Positions 34,924-47,429 are shown, numbered from the stretch's first letter. The stretch is 64,000 nt of DNA from Hoplostethus atlanticus (GCA_034670405.1 JAXDDX010000072.1:1116001-1180000); one strand, 5' to 3'. Numbers and translations: made by a program. Notes: a model not told the origin generated them from the sequence alone.

Positions 34924-36624
34924 CTGTGCACTTAGTATGCAACAGTAAATTTTATTTATTATTGATAACTATAGTCAGCTAATGTAAGCTACCTCCTGTT
35001 AAAGGTTGTGTGGTAAATGAACTAAAGCCAGAGTTGATTGACAAGGCGGCAAAAAAAGCTGTGTGTTTTTGGTCTTTCAAAAGCCGTGTGTGTGGTCTCA
35101 TCTTATTTTTCACAATTATTACAAACAGGCCATAATGTATGATAGCAGTATCAAATTGCCAGAGTTGAGGAAAACAAACTTGAACTGACGCTGGATGAAA
35201 AATGGAAACGACTCACAATCAACCGTAGCTCAGGCAAGTCAGCCAAATGAAATATCCAAGCAAGCATTTGACGGATGGAGATGTGCAGGAGGTGGCCTAG
35301 TTCAACGGCAACCCAAATGAGCTCAACATGTTCACAAAATTATATTGTGGCATGTTAAAATGTTAGATTAAACAGCTTTGGAAAGTCTTTTGAACAGATA
35401 TCAGAAGGATAATCAGGTCCTAGTTTGACAAAATTACTTTTCACTTATGATGCAGGCCATTGTATCAACATTTATTGAGTCAAATCAGTCTGTCTTACTG
35501 GGAGATGTCGCTTCTTCATGTTCAATTAGCACAAGTACTATGCAGCGAGGCACACTGTTATTGAATCTACAGTGGAACAACAAAGCACAGATTAAGATGA
35601 AGATGAGATTAATTTTTAATGATGGCCATGGGGGAAATTGGATTGTTGCAGCAGCAAAACTAATAGGAATCAGCTGACAAGTGGTGCCTGACACTTCAAA
35701 AGGTCCATGTTATTGTTTGGTGGTGTTTCCTGTTGATAACTAGTCAAATATAGACGACATGTAGACAACATGACGTCATAATTCCAGTCAAAATATCAGG
35801 GATTTTCTGACTTGCCCCTGGACCCCTTTGTGCTTCTTCCTGCTTATAGATCATCTGACGGAATATAAGATTTGTGCCATTATCCTTGAATGGCTATGTT
35901 CCATATTTATGATGTCCTTGATGGTATCACAGTATCATAGTCCTTCATGTGTATTTAAGTTTTTTGGTTCATGTGTATTTTATATTTAAGTATACTTGAG
36001 GGTATTAATGTACATTTTAATGTACATATGTGGTGCAGATCGAAACGGGACTTGGTTGTTAACCAGCTAACTTGGTGATGGCAGAAGTTAACTAGCACTA
36101 GGTAATATATTGACAGAACTGCTTAATCCGTCTAAACGTAAAACAGGGACCCATTTACGTATGGTCGCAGTGACTACATTAAACAAGGCATCCTGATCAT
36201 GTGTTCTATGGACCTAATGACTCTCCTGAAGAAAGATTTATAGGTAATGAAGAAAAAAGAAAACACCCAAGCTCTACACTCAACAGTCTCAGATGACACC
36301 AATGAACTTTTAAAAATGACGTGTACATTGTCCAAGGAAATAGGAGAACTGAAGAAAAAAAAACGCACAGACCAAAAAAGACAAGACTGACAGCAAAGTA
36401 TATCACTGGAGCCCCCAATGCACCGGGTATCTGATCAGTCATCAGTTGCATCATCCGAATCCAGCTCCAGTTTTTTTTAAGCTGAACACAAACGGTCAGG
36501 ACATTGATTATGTTAGTGTGTCATTTATCAGAGGAAAAATTGGGAAATGATCGTGACCTGGAATTGACCCCTTCAAATGCATGTATTTCAACACCCCAAG
36601 TGGAAGAGGCCAGTGAGCCGGGAG

Positions 36625-36885
36625 GACCTTGTTGTCGAGCCGCTGCCCCTCCACATTGAGAGGAGCTAGCTGAGGTGTTTCAAACACTTGGTAAGGATGG
36701 CCACGGGCGCCTCCCTTTGGAAGTGTTCCAGACTGGGAGGAGACCCCTGAGCAGACCTAGGACACATTGGAGCAGCAGGCCTGGGAGTGCATGGGGATCC
36801 CCCAGGAAGATCTAGAACAAGTTGCTGGTGAAAATGATGTCTGGCCTGCTCTGCTTGCCCTATTGCCACCGAGACCCGTAATGAA
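36625..36885 (+). mobile_element. LINE 3' coding-end fragment
   Basis: Translation gives VEPLPLHIERS-stop-LRCFKHLVRMA, PLEVFQTGRRPLSRPRTHW and, one frame on, AWECMGIPQEDLEQVAGEND and VWPALLALLPPRP. This is the familiar C-terminal tail of a fish LINE polyprotein (RxRPRTRW...LAWERLGIPxEELEEVAGE). It has a stop and a frameshift, so it is dead. The family name is not assigned. Confidence 0.7.
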
Positions 36886-37496
36886 TTGGGTGTTTTTGGC
36901 ATGGGATTGTAACCACCTTGAGAAAGACAGTTATTAAGCCAGCACCTCACTAGGACATTGGTGTGCATTTATCTTTCTTTCATTTTGTGCTTCTTACCAC
37001 CACAGTTGAAAGAAAAATATAGGGGAAACACTAGAGCACAAAGCCTTGCTGGGAAACATAGGAAAATCACTAACTGTGAAGCAGAAGTAGACGAGGCAGG
37101 TTGAGGGAAAGTGGGGACACCAAAAATGAAATTGCAACACTTCATCGCAAAATAACTCCCGGAATGTGTTGGACATCACAGACTGATGACATCTAACACT
37201 GTAAGGGTGTCAGGGGGTGGATTTTCCCTTTAATCGTATTTATTACGGCGACACGGGAGGCGTCACGACGGCACGGGGCCGCCGCCGCGAGCGATGCATA
37301 AATTATGAGGCACTTTATTAACGCCGTCGGCAGCGTGTCAGACAAGCTGCGGATGGCAGGTTGGAGCGCAGGGCTCGTCAGCCAGGTTGAGTTGTGTATT
37401 AAAGGAAACAGCGGTACTATGAAAGACTGGGAGCTGCTGGTTAGAGCTTGGATCCAGAGGTGTAAAAAACAAAAACCTGAAATGCGGCATGCTAGG

Positions 37497-37533
37497 GAAC
37501 CCACACACACACAAACAAAAACACACACACACA
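37497..37533 (+). repeat. (CA)n-rich microsatellite
   Basis: Interrupted CA/AAAC repeat. Confidence 0.85.
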
Positions 37534-38058
37534 ATGTGATCTAACAAATAACATACACAAATTTGTACTTTTGCTTGTATTTATTGAACATATTGTTCAG
37601 TAACCCACACCTGAATGTCATCTCATTGATTGGATCACCTGACTTCAGTTACCCCCTTTCATAGAAGTCATTATCCTAGAGGTTCACAAACTTTTTCCAG
37701 CTTTCCAAAACATGTAAAAATACATTTTTCCGTATTACGTGTTAAATCACATTGTGTTTATCGGTTGTTATGAGTTAGACGAAGATCAGATCATATTTTA
37801 GGAGTCATCTATGTAGGAATGCAGGTAATTCAAAAGGGTTCACACATTTTTTCTCTCAACTGTAGATGAAGGTGCAATGATGCAGACATGCACAACAATA
37901 ACCACATTCATACACACACATATAGACTTGCCACACAAACACGTACTCTCATACATAGATGAAGGTCTCATGATGCAGACATGCATGATAACAGACACAC
38001 CAACTTGTGCAAACATACATACATAGATGGTCTTATGATGCAGACATGTACAATAGCA

Positions 38059-38090
<32 letters not shown>
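38059..38090 (+). repeat. (CA)n microsatellite
   Basis: About 16 CA units. It follows three near-copies of a gatgcagacatg-type word (near 37877, 37973, 38038) that form an irregular local repeat from about 37850. Confidence 0.9.
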
Positions 38091-38091
<1 letters not shown>

Positions 38092-39102
38092 CACTCCCAC
38101 TCGGGGCCTGATCTAAAACTTGCCGTGGTTGGGGATAATGAGGACAACAAAGCGTGACATCGATCGTCTTGACCTGCAACCACAAGAAGAATTCATCAAG
38201 GTCCCTCTCAGCAGAGCATTTAGTGAATATGTGGTGCATTGTGGTGTTGAAAGGGGCTATGTTTAGCATTTTATCATCAGTAAATCATCACCACATTCAT
38301 TTTGAGACATGATGATGACCGATATAACACAGTAGTGATTCAACCTATACGTAGTTCATGAAGGTTTTTACAGTTGCTGTCAAAAGGAAATCACTAGAAG
38401 TAGACAAGGCTGGTTTCACTCTCACCGCTATTATATCCCCCCCCCTCGTACAGTGGAGGCAGTTCTACAATTCCATACTAAATCAACAACAACTAAAATT
38501 TTCCCTGGGACTAAATCTGGTCATATGGGTGGCCTCGGTCTAACATGTGGCTATTTGAGGGTTCATGAAATGAAAACCATTTGAGAACCCTCGCTTTAGA
38601 CCACAAATGCATACCAGGTCTGCAGCTGTCAGTGGCTTAGCTTGTGAGCTATGAACAGAAGGACACATTGTTATCCGGTAGACATCGTTAAGCAATCGAC
38701 TGGAAGAATTTCAGAGGAAGAAAAGCATATTTTGTTCTGGAATTGCAGTATTAAGTTGGTCTTCCACTTATGCAATCCTGTTGGATAATAGAATGCGTTT
38801 TTTAGCCACACTCTCTAACCTGGATTGAATTGTTGGCACGTTGCTTCACACTGCAGCATTAGTTCCAGACAATTGCCCAATATTCAAATTGAGCACAAGT
38901 GGCTGCATGCGTAATTAGATCATTTGACAGCTATTTAGAACAGATTTGTGATATGCAAATTAGCTGGATAGACAGCGCAAAGAGTTTTATTTTCGTTATA
39001 TCGGTCAGCGCTTATTCCAGTAACTGAAGATCAGTCTGTGAACGTTGTCTCAGTCAAAGCATTTATGTCTGACGAGCTCACATGTCAAGTTTCAAAGTAC
39101 AT

Positions 39103-39710
39103 TGTGGCAAGGTGCCACATAACCGGGGTCCGTGACAGGCAGAGACATAGGCAGGGGAGAGTTAAATGGCCAGCAGGGCCGTTTTATTGTCCACACAATC
39201 CACAATAACAACGGCCCGGGTCTTGACGGCAGCGTGTCGTCGGCGCCGTCTCCCTCCGCCGGCGCCCTCCCTCGGTCCCGGTGTGCCAGCCGCGGAGCCC
39301 CAAGGCTGCCCCAGCCCGCCAGGCTTCCAGGGGCATCCCGCCCCAACCCCGACTGGTCAGCCCTTGCAGGCTGCTCCCGACTGCGCCTCCGCGGACCTCC
39401 GCTGGGCGCCGCGGCAGGAGACGGCCCGCTCCCGCCCCGTCTCTCCCGCTGGTGCTGGCCCCGTCTCTCCGCCCCACACACAGACAGCCGACCGGATCCA
39501 CCATCCCTGTCGGCTCCACGGTCACACAGTCAGTCTCTCACCCTGGCGCGCACCCACTCACACATTCACACACACGTTAAAAAGGCCCCAGCTGCAATCA
39601 GTCCCAACTGGCTGCAGCTGGTACCGGATCCAGGAAAGAAGCAGTCCACTAACTCACCTCTCTCCTGGATCCAATTAAGCCTCCCCCCACCCTCCCTCCA
39701 GTCCGCCACA
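39103..39710 (-). mobile_element. GC-rich solo LTR
   Basis: 608 bp bounded by TGTGGC... and ...GCCACA, flanked on both sides by TACAT (39098-39102 and 39711-39715), an exact 5-bp target duplication typical of LTR retroelements. On the minus strand it starts TGTGGCGGACTGG and has AATAAAA about 85 bp before its 3' end, as expected for R/U5. It is strikingly GC- and CpG-rich compared with the surrounding intron. No internal coding sequence adjoins it, so it is a solo LTR left by recombination. Long open frames here are a by-product of base composition. Confidence 0.85.
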
Positions 39711-40932
39711 TACATGTATACTGATATGTGCGCGTGGCGAATGCTGCCGTTACGCTCGCCTTTACAATGTGACTGTAATCATCTGATCACGCCAGGAACA
39801 CGAACCAGGAATGTCTGAATGTTCCAGAGTCAGATGTTGCTCGTATTTTGATCCAGAGAGCCCGGCCACCTCGTTCCACCGGCCTCATCCAAAAACACAG
39901 AGGGGGAAATTGAGGCTTTGCTCCGTGGTTTACAATGCAGCAGGACATATCCCCCCCGTCCCCGTCCCCGTCCCATCCGAATACGTCTCCCCCCATCGAG
40001 CACCGAGATTGCAACTTGACCTCTTCTTCCAAAAACGTCCTATTCAAGTGTCTGCTCAAATAAACTCGAGCTACAGTTCAATTTCCTTTTGTTGTGTTTT
40101 TGCATTTGGTTTGTTTAGGTCCACATTGCCCAATTACAAGCAATCTAGGGCTTGTCACATGGATTCACAAGCAGCTTTGGACAGAGATATCACACACAGT
40201 TTTGCCAACTTGTTATCCTGTGAAGTTAGACATTTTGGCAGTAGAGAGTCAAAACAAATCTGATTCCAGTTCCTGTAACTAAAGCTCTTTGCGGTCATTT
40301 ACCTTCTGTGTTCATACCAGTTAAGATACAGATCTATCTCCTTTTATCCGTAAAACTCCTAAAGAAGAGGACCAAGACCTGCATTGTCGGGTGTCTTGGC
40401 GCTGCTCTAATTGTTCAAGAGTTTGAATAAACCTCTCCAGACACGCTTTCGTGTGAACACACCCCGAATCAGAGACGGGATCCCTGTAATTGGATACAGT
40501 CTCTGCATGTGCAACAGGTTTGCAGCGTACGCCTTCGCAGATGGCCTGCAATTTCCCCCCACGCACCTGAGACGAGGCATCGCGATCCGACCTCTCTTGG
40601 ACAGCGTTCGCGTCATGTCCACCATATCTAATGATACTAATGCGGGGTCTAGATTGCCTGGGAAAGTTCTCACTGACAATTGATTTGTATGTTGACTCTG
40701 AAGGAGCGTGTACCGATGCTGCCACCGCTCAAATAAATGAGCTAATTTCACGCTCTGACGGGCTGACACAGACTTTTAAATAGTGAAGACTTGACACTTG
40801 TGCGTAATTAAAATCTTGCTCTTTATGAAAAAAACATGAATTGCAGTGATCATTTCTTTCTCCTTTGTTGGTCTTGGGTGAATTTCTTCTGTTTCTTCTA
40901 TTTTTGTAATTTCTTCCAGGTACAGTCTATAC

Positions 40933-41074
40933 CAGGGGTGGGCAATCATGGGCAATTAACACACCTTCAACCAGAGAGGAGGGACTAATCAGTGAAATCA
41001 CCTGCTGTAGTCTTTGGTTGGAGTGGAAACCTGCAGACTCTCGGCCCTCCATGGCACATGATTGCCCACCTCTG
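40933..41074. mobile_element. hAT MITE, copy 1
   Basis: 142 bp from CAGGGGTGGGCAATCATG to ATGATTGCCCACCTCTG, terminal inverted repeats, with exact 8-bp target duplication gtctatac (40925-40932, 41075-41082). Same family as 48666-48870 but lacking part of the left arm, so it is an internally deleted fold-back. Confidence 0.95.
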
Positions 41075-42101
41075 GTCTATACTGTACGAGAACAGAATGG
41101 CCTTATTCTATACACATGAATACGTGGGTTTAGCGGAGTAGGAAGACTTTTCACACTCTGTTGTTTTTGGGCTTTGTAATTATTTTTTCTTGAAAGGGAT
41201 TGCTTTAAACCACCTATGTGAGGTCAGTTTTTAATACCTCCACCATTTGAAATCGGCACTCTGCAGGAATTAAACTATATGTTGGGTAATGAAAAGGTTG
41301 TACCCGGGCTGCCGTCCCTGGTTTTCACTTCAGAATGTTAAAGAAGCCTTCTATTGTTGGCCACTGAGCAGGGGTTCCAGTGCCTTGCTCAAGGGCACCA
41401 TGATAGTAGTTACTAGCACTTATCTAACCTCTAGACTACTACTGCCCTTCCATTTGCAATTAATAAAGACATTGTTTAGAGTACATTAAAAGACTATGTA
41501 AGTAATGTGGCATGGTTTTCTATTCAAACAGAAAGCATTCAATTACAAATAAGCTTAAAGGATATAAGTGAAAAAGATTAAAAAAGAAAAAAAATCAGCT
41601 GTCATAATCTGTGCTGGAATTTAAAGAAGCATTTTGATGTTACTTACGAGATATTGCCTCTCTATGATAGCAAGTTTCTGAGTGACTGACGCCAAACGGC
41701 TTTGCTTTCACAAGCTTGTCCATCACACCCCCGAGCATCCTGCGTTTTTCGATTTAAAGTTCCTGGAATTCCACCTCTTTTGTGTTGGAAGTCAGTTAAA
41801 TTCCAACACGTTTCAGTGGCTGAGCTCCAATATTCACCCTGAATGCACTTTTGGGAGCTTCGCACATTTTAATCGATCGGAGACAGCGGGCGAGCATTTC
41901 TACTAGCTACCGTAGTTGTGAAGCATGAGTGCGCACCGCCTGCTTTAGGGACCCTTTCCCCACCGAATCGATCCAGCAAATCAATTCATCATTAGAGGCA
42001 CTGGGAGCACGTCTGCATAAACATTATCATAGATTTTTAATGCTTTCCTCAAGATGAGATATGAGATATTGATCCCACTCCCCTCTTTTTTTCTCTTTCA
42101 G

Positions 42102-42178
42102 GATCACTGCTTCTACCACGGCCACGTAAGAGAACATACAGACTCCTGGGTAGCTCTCAGCACATGCTCGGGAGTAAG
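42102..42178 (+). CDS. adam33: ADAM33/ADAM13-like metalloprotease, exon E3 (prodomain)
   Basis: A 77-bp exon with acceptor tctctttcag and donor gtacag, starting in phase 0 and ending two bases into a codon. It encodes DHCFYHGHVREHTDSWVALS then TCSGVR. The pattern HCxYHGxVR...S.V.LSTCSGxRG is the conserved middle of the Reprolysin prodomain family. SWVALSTCSG resembles ADAM33 (SWVVL..CSG) more than ADAM19. The final AG joins the first G of E4 to make the R of SGVRGLI. Confidence 0.95.
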
Positions 42179-43542
42179 GTACAGTAACAGCATTGTACAT
42201 ATTTGTTGTGTTTTTGAATGGGTGTTGTTTGCTGCAGTTTTGCTGTTTTTTCTTTTCCACAGTGCCATGCATACAATTCTGGAGGAAACACTGACATTTG
42301 ACAATTGTTTGGCATAACAATTGTCAAATTTAAAGATATTATCAGCACAAAAGATCTGCCATCAGTGACTTCAGTCTACAGTTTTTGTCCTTCAAAAACC
42401 CATCATATTGCTGTGACTTCTCATTAGCCTCACGTTGATAGCCCAAACCCAACTCACCACTGGCCAGCAAATTGTATATACACCCCAAAACGTCCCTATC
42501 ATTGATAAGCCAATTTTGGAAAATCAGGGGATTCAGGCAAGAACACAGGGTTGCATAGCCTATGTATTTATTGCAAATATTGCAGCCTTAAAGTTTGCCA
42601 CTGAGCCTTGAACTTGGTCACAGTACATTTGGATTTAGAGTTTGGTGTTGCACTGGAACGGTGCCACGGGCAGGGATATTGTCAAAGCAGCTGAATTGTC
42701 AGACCTCGTCTTCATGCTAGACTTTATTGGATTTTTTTTTTTTTTTATTGAAGGACCCCCGAGCAAATTTGGCTTCTCATGAAACTCACTAATTTGATCC
42801 TCTTTGGGGATACAGGCAACAGTTTTAAAAGTCTTAAAAGAATTTAATGTGGAACGCCTTACATATTGAATACCCAGGTTGGACCTTTCTCCCGGCAAGG
42901 ATGCTACAAAAAATAAATTATATTCATGAATTTGATCCAGCGAGAGAGATGTCAAGTTCTAGCTCGATGGGTCTTTAGTGGGATTTAATTTAAACACTGG
43001 CCTAACGAATCCAGACAGATAAGAGTTTCAGAAAGTTCTCTTTCATCGCAATTGCTTTATCTTCATTAATTTGTATCTGATACAGTCTCTCTTTAGTGCC
43101 GACACATCCATCGAAGCTCATTTCAGCATCTCTCCTCATCTGTGGTGGTAGCCAGATGCTGCCCGGTGACAGCAGGTTTGATGGGAACATTGTGGACGTG
43201 AGGGGGAATTGAAATCTGGAACCCAGCGGAATGTAAATGCCTTTGAAATGCTGGGTCACGGGAAAAGATTCGGCCAACTTACTGACAGAAATCTATTCAC
43301 AGAACAAACCAAGGTTATCTATCCTTTTTTGGCCCATTTATGTATGTAGTGTTAAATAAAAAGGTAAAGGTGAACTATGACCTCCAGTCGGTGATCGTCA
43401 TAAGGCGTTTCATGTAAGTTACATCAGTTTGATACTGCCTGTCCTAAAAAGGTGGAAAACTTTCCACCTTTCCACATCCTCCCTGGCGCAGTCACACGGG
43501 GGGAAGATGATAACAGAGAGTCCAGGCCATTTTCCATTAGAT

Positions 43543-43927
43543 TTTACATTTTCTAGCTGACGCTCTTATCCAAAGAGGGTTACAACGAGGTCAGCGGGAG
43601 AACAACTTTAAATTCATCGGCCGCATTACACGCAACCGATAGCAAGGAGGTCAAGAAGTACCTCAAGTTGCCCTCTTCTCACTGAATGATTTCCCCTCTC
43701 TCCTCACTGTACTTGCTCTTAAAAGAAAAAAATACCTCCTATCCCTCTCCTTAGCTCTATTTCTTTTCCTAGTGCCTCTTATGATTGTCACAAGAATATT
43801 ATGCAGACCTTTTCACACCCTCATTTTGGTTGCTTGTAATATTTAGTGATCTAGGCATTGAGGCTAATTCTACTGTTAAGTCGCTCTAGATAAATGTGTC
43901 AGCTATATGCCCAAAATGTCAATGTAA
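43543..43927. mobile_element. Fold-back element (MITE)
   Basis: The left end ttacattttctagctgacgc tcttatcc and the reverse complement of the right end (ttacattgacattttgggca tatagctgacac) share ttacatt, agctgac and ttatc words, giving imperfect inverted repeats of about 45 bp. The ends resemble the common fish gtcgctttggataaaagcgt terminus. About 385 bp, no coding. Confidence 0.65.
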
Positions 43928-44199
43928 GGGACCAAGACGTAGCATCCTGACAATGCTCCTGACCGTAGAGTGATCACATAGGAGAGAAGTGGTAGGAAAA
44001 GAAATAACTAAGAGCTAAGGATTCAATGGGGAGATGGTGACATGACATACTTCTTGAAGCCATAATGAAAGAGCTCTGTTGGATCATTATTTCATATATT
44101 ATAGAGGACCAACCTTATAAAATTCATATCTAAACCTCAAATTTCAATGAAGATATCATAAATAAAGAACATGCACAAATAAATATGATTTACTTTTAT

Positions 44200-45240
44200 T
44201 TGTTACTCAGTCAACTTAATGAGGTCTTTAATTGTCTCACATGAACAGACACTTGGATTTAGGTCCAAGGACTTTGACTTGTCCAATCCAAAACACTAAA
44301 CTTCTTCTCCCTGAGTTATACGTTGGTAGATTTGCTTGAATGCTTAGGATCATCGTCGTGTTGAACAGCCACTTTTGGCCCAGCTTTATCTCTCAGACTG
44401 ACGGCCTGATGTTCTGTTTCATGAAATCTCTGGATTTCAGAATTCATGGTTCCCTTAATGATGTCGAGTCGTCCAGAGGAAGAAAACAACCCAGACCATG
44501 ACACCACCACCACCATGCTTGACCGTAGGGAGGTTATTTTGGTGGTGGGCAGTTTTGGTTGGCTGGGTTTGTTTGGGTTGTTGCCAAACATTCCTTTTTT
44601 GATTATGACTAAAAATTTCAGTTTTGGACTCATCTGTCCAGAGAAATCTTCAGGTTTGTCCAGGTTCTCTGTGGCAAATTTAAGATGAGCAGCTGGAGGA
44701 ACTGAAGGAGTCCAGATCTTTTTGATATGACTTTCTAACCTTCCCCAGACTGATGCTCACTCACTACTCTTTCTGAGGTCCTCTGAGGTCTCCTTAGATC
44801 ACAGCATAGTGTTTTTCTTTCTCCTGCATGGTAACACCAAACCGACTGTGTGCCACACAAACTCCTCCCCAAAGATCTGACCTTTGATTGGTTAACTTCA
44901 TACCCAATTATTTACCCACCTGATTCTGCTTACCTACTTAATGTAACTAATGCAAGAGGACGTTCACTTATTTTTCCACCTGCCCTAATTCCCTTTAAAC
45001 TATTTTCATTTGACTACATGCACAATTTTCTTTGAAAAGATTTGAAATTTCTAAGACGATCCTCTTGTCCAGTTAAGAAGGGGTTCACAAACATTCCATC
45101 GTGACTGTATGAAAATATCCCATTTTCCTTGGATTTTCTCAAAGGATTTAAGGCTTTCTTTCTGTGGTATGGCCAAATTGCATGACCCTCACTATTTGCA
45201 GGGAACTGATGATTTTGCAAAAGAAAAATCTTACAATTGC
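44200..45240 (-). mobile_element. Tc1-like transposon relic
   Basis: The minus strand contains SSSGRLDIIKGTMNSEIQRF, LRDKAGPKVAVQHDDDPKHS SKS and, in another frame, VKHGGGGVMVW. VKHGGGS(V)MVWG and Q(H/Q)D(N)DPKH(T/S)S are Tc1-family DDE signatures; the second Asp block (QHDDDPKH) is recognisable. Frames are broken and the N-terminal DNA-binding part is not visible. Element ends are approximate. Confidence 0.75.
44316..44633 (-). pseudogene. Tc1-like transposase fragment
   Basis: An open frame on the minus strand with a C-terminal part (LFSSSGRLDIIKGTMN ... AVQHDDDPKHSSKSTNV) matching the middle of Tc1-type transposases. Its first third is a shifted frame: the true VKHGGG.VMVW block is read in a neighbouring frame. 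It ends before the catalytic Glu, so it is dead. Confidence 0.7.
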
Positions 45241-46973
45241 AAAAATTAGCAGTTGCTGGAGGCCATTGCTACCAGAATAAGTTTTGGACTCTTTGTTCTG
45301 TCCTGTTCTTTTCTACACTCCAGCAGTTCTGTGTGTTTTTTATTTTCACCTCCCCTTATATTTCCCAGCTCCTTTCCCTGCCTGTGACTTTCATGCCATA
45401 GCAAGGTGTTTTGTATAGGCTCAATATGAATTACATGGGGTTTTAGGGGAAATTGTGAAACAACCTTGCCCACGTAATTACTTCAGAGAAAACCTTTTTT
45501 TCTTAAAAGCCATGGCTCCAAGGTAGACTGTGCCCATATGGTCAGCCACTTTGGATGAACAGAATAGTGCATGCATCTCTTTTCATAAAACCAATTTGGT
45601 TCCTTTTGTGCGCATTTTGGCTGCTGTGAAATAAATAGGGACTTTGACTAAAGGTTCACAGATGAGGTGAAATACTTTTCACCAACATTTCAAAATTTGC
45701 ATCTTAAACCGCAGTCTGCGGAGCTTGCATGAATCAGAACTTTTTCTTGGTCGTGACAGAATGGATATTCAAGTATAATGCACGTCAGGCTTTCTTTCGG
45801 TATGCATTTTCTTCCTCTTTCTTTTATGTTGATTGTCCCAGAGAAGTGGTTCTCACAGTAGGATCCAGGGACCCCCACTGGTCCTTGAGGGGGTTTCATT
45901 TTGTTAAACCTGCACTATGTAACTTTATGTAATTTCGGCGTTGGCAGCCCCAAGTGGCAGCGAGAGGTAACAGTTTGTGTTTTTGAAAACTTCCAGAAAT
46001 TTGCTGGAAGGTGGTGAGGAAAATAGTTTTTGTTAGCAGCGTCAGTCGTCTTTGTTCGCGGTAAGTCCAGCTTTCTGTAGCGATATCCGAGCCGCTAGCT
46101 CATTCACTGCTGTTTCGGAGCTGTGTGCGTTCGGCTCGTATATTTCGATCCATCGCTTCCTGTCCTCCCGCTGGTGTACTTACCGACTGCAAACCTTCAT
46201 TGGGGTGACCCTACAGCAGCTCCATGAAGGGGGAGGGGCCAGTCTTCTCCGTCACAGCCCCACTTCATGACTAGAGCTGTGTCTGAAATCAGTCACTCGT
46301 TCACTAATCACTATATGGTAAAATCCACATAGCACACTATTTGGGGGACAAATTCAAACAGTGCTGTCATTACTGTACACGTTTGTACTTACATTTGTAG
46401 CTAATGTTGGGGAGTAACGTGATAAAAAAGTTGGCTAGTTTACTTATAGCAGATTAGAACCTTTATTTTGGTAAGTGATGAAAACCACAATACCTCTGTA
46501 AACAAACACTGAAGTCAGATCATGAAGACCTTTAATAAACTGAAGAGAAGCAAAATCCCACTCAATCACGTCCAGGCCTGTATGGCGTTTTACTGGATGG
46601 ATTTCAGTAAAACAAAATTACTCGGCGTCCGGCCTAACAATACCCATCACGCCGCCGTTCAATTACCTGCCTCACGGTCACTACAAGGTGTCCGCAAAGT
46701 CTGGAGTCGTAGGGAAACCGCCAACTCAAAGGTTATTGACTACTTGTCAGAAGTGGGATTCAAACGCCGCCACCCATTTAGCCATTCTGACAGGTAGTAC
46801 GCACTGGGAAAGCAAATGCACAAGAAAAAAAAAATGCTGTTACTTATCGCTCTAGAGTTTTCTGACACCTCATGTTGCCTAAATCTTTTTCCTAGAAAAT
46901 GTCATTATCCCGACATCACGTCTTCTCTGACCTCATCAGCATCACCCCTCTTTCTTCTGTCTCCCTCTTCCAG

Positions 46974-47157
46974 GGGCCTGATATCCTTGAACTCGAACGA
47001 CACCTACTACCTGGAGCCAATCGGAGGCTCGGAGCCTTTCCGCCATTCGCTGTTGAGCGCCAAGGAGCTGCCGATTAAAGGTGGAAACTGCGGCCACGGG
47101 CATCTGACTGGACACCCGAGCCACATGTCCGATCTCCTTAGGCCGCTGCATAAGAGG
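46974..47157 (+). CDS. adam33: ADAM33/ADAM13-like metalloprotease, exon E4 (prodomain, cysteine switch)
   Basis: A 184-bp exon with acceptor ctcttccag and donor gtgagt. It completes the R codon from E3 and ends in phase 0. It begins GLISLNSNDTYYLEP, matching the GLI...SYYLEP segment of the family. It then contains KGGNCGHGH, the cysteine-switch region whose unpaired Cys is expected to hold the catalytic zinc and keep the enzyme latent. It ends PLHKR, and the next exon starts VKR, so a furin-type R-V-K-R site is built across the intron. NDT is a possible N-glycosylation site. Confidence 0.95.
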
Positions 47158-47429
47158 GTGAGTCTCCCAGACACAAACATCGCTCACATGCTAGAAAACA
47201 AGCCAGGCTTGTCTATTCCAATCCACACACACACTTTCCGGAGGTGATGTTGAAATGGAACATCAGCTTGAACAACACGTTTGGCGAAAGTGAACATTCA
47301 GTATCGAAGTAATATCAATATTTAACACAAACATGGGCTAGATGGCCTTTTATTAAAAACCTATCGACCAGTTGCTGTTGTACATCTCTGATATGACGGA
47401 AGTTCTCCCTGACCATAGCTAGTGACTGT

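Larger units (their letters stand above)
29111..42101 (+). other. Intron E2-E3 (13.0 kb) with nested mobile elements
   Basis: The donor is gtaagt and the acceptor ctctttcag. It contains the 5.2-kb TIR element with a SAM-domain gene and minisatellite (29583-34749), a Harbinger transposase fragment (34806-34923), a LINE 3' fragment (36625-36885), CA microsatellites at 37497-37533 and 38059-38090, a solo LTR (39103-39710) and a hAT MITE (40933-41074). I recognise nothing in 34930-36600, 36890-37490, 38100-39090, 39720-40920 or 41085-42100, apart from short open frames that look like chance. Confidence 0.85.
42179..46973 (+). other. Intron E3-E4 (4.8 kb)
   Basis: The donor is gtacag and the acceptor ctcttccag. 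It carries a fold-back element at 43543-43927 and a Tc1-like transposase relic at about 44200-45240. A probable repeat begins near 45907 (tgcactatgtaacttta), where fish transposon ends of this type are common, but I cannot define its far end. The segments 42180-43300 and 46280-46900 show nothing recognisable. Confidence 0.85.

Noticed and set aside
37850..38090. Three irregular gatgcagacatg repeats with Val/Cys-rich frames
   Set aside because: Low-complexity DNA around a CA microsatellite; frames are artefacts.
39132..39818. Long overlapping open frames (up to 228 codons) on both strands
   Set aside because: They fall inside the GC-rich solo LTR (39103-39710). High GC lowers stop frequency in all frames, and the proteins are Pro/Arg/Ser-rich with no domain.
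40321..40725. 134-codon minus-strand open frame
   Set aside because: No family resemblance and competing long frames on the other strand; left unannotated as coding.
45907..46270. Possible DNA transposon starting tgcactatgtaacttta
   Set aside because: The left word is typical of a fish repeat, but I could not identify a matching right end or target duplication.
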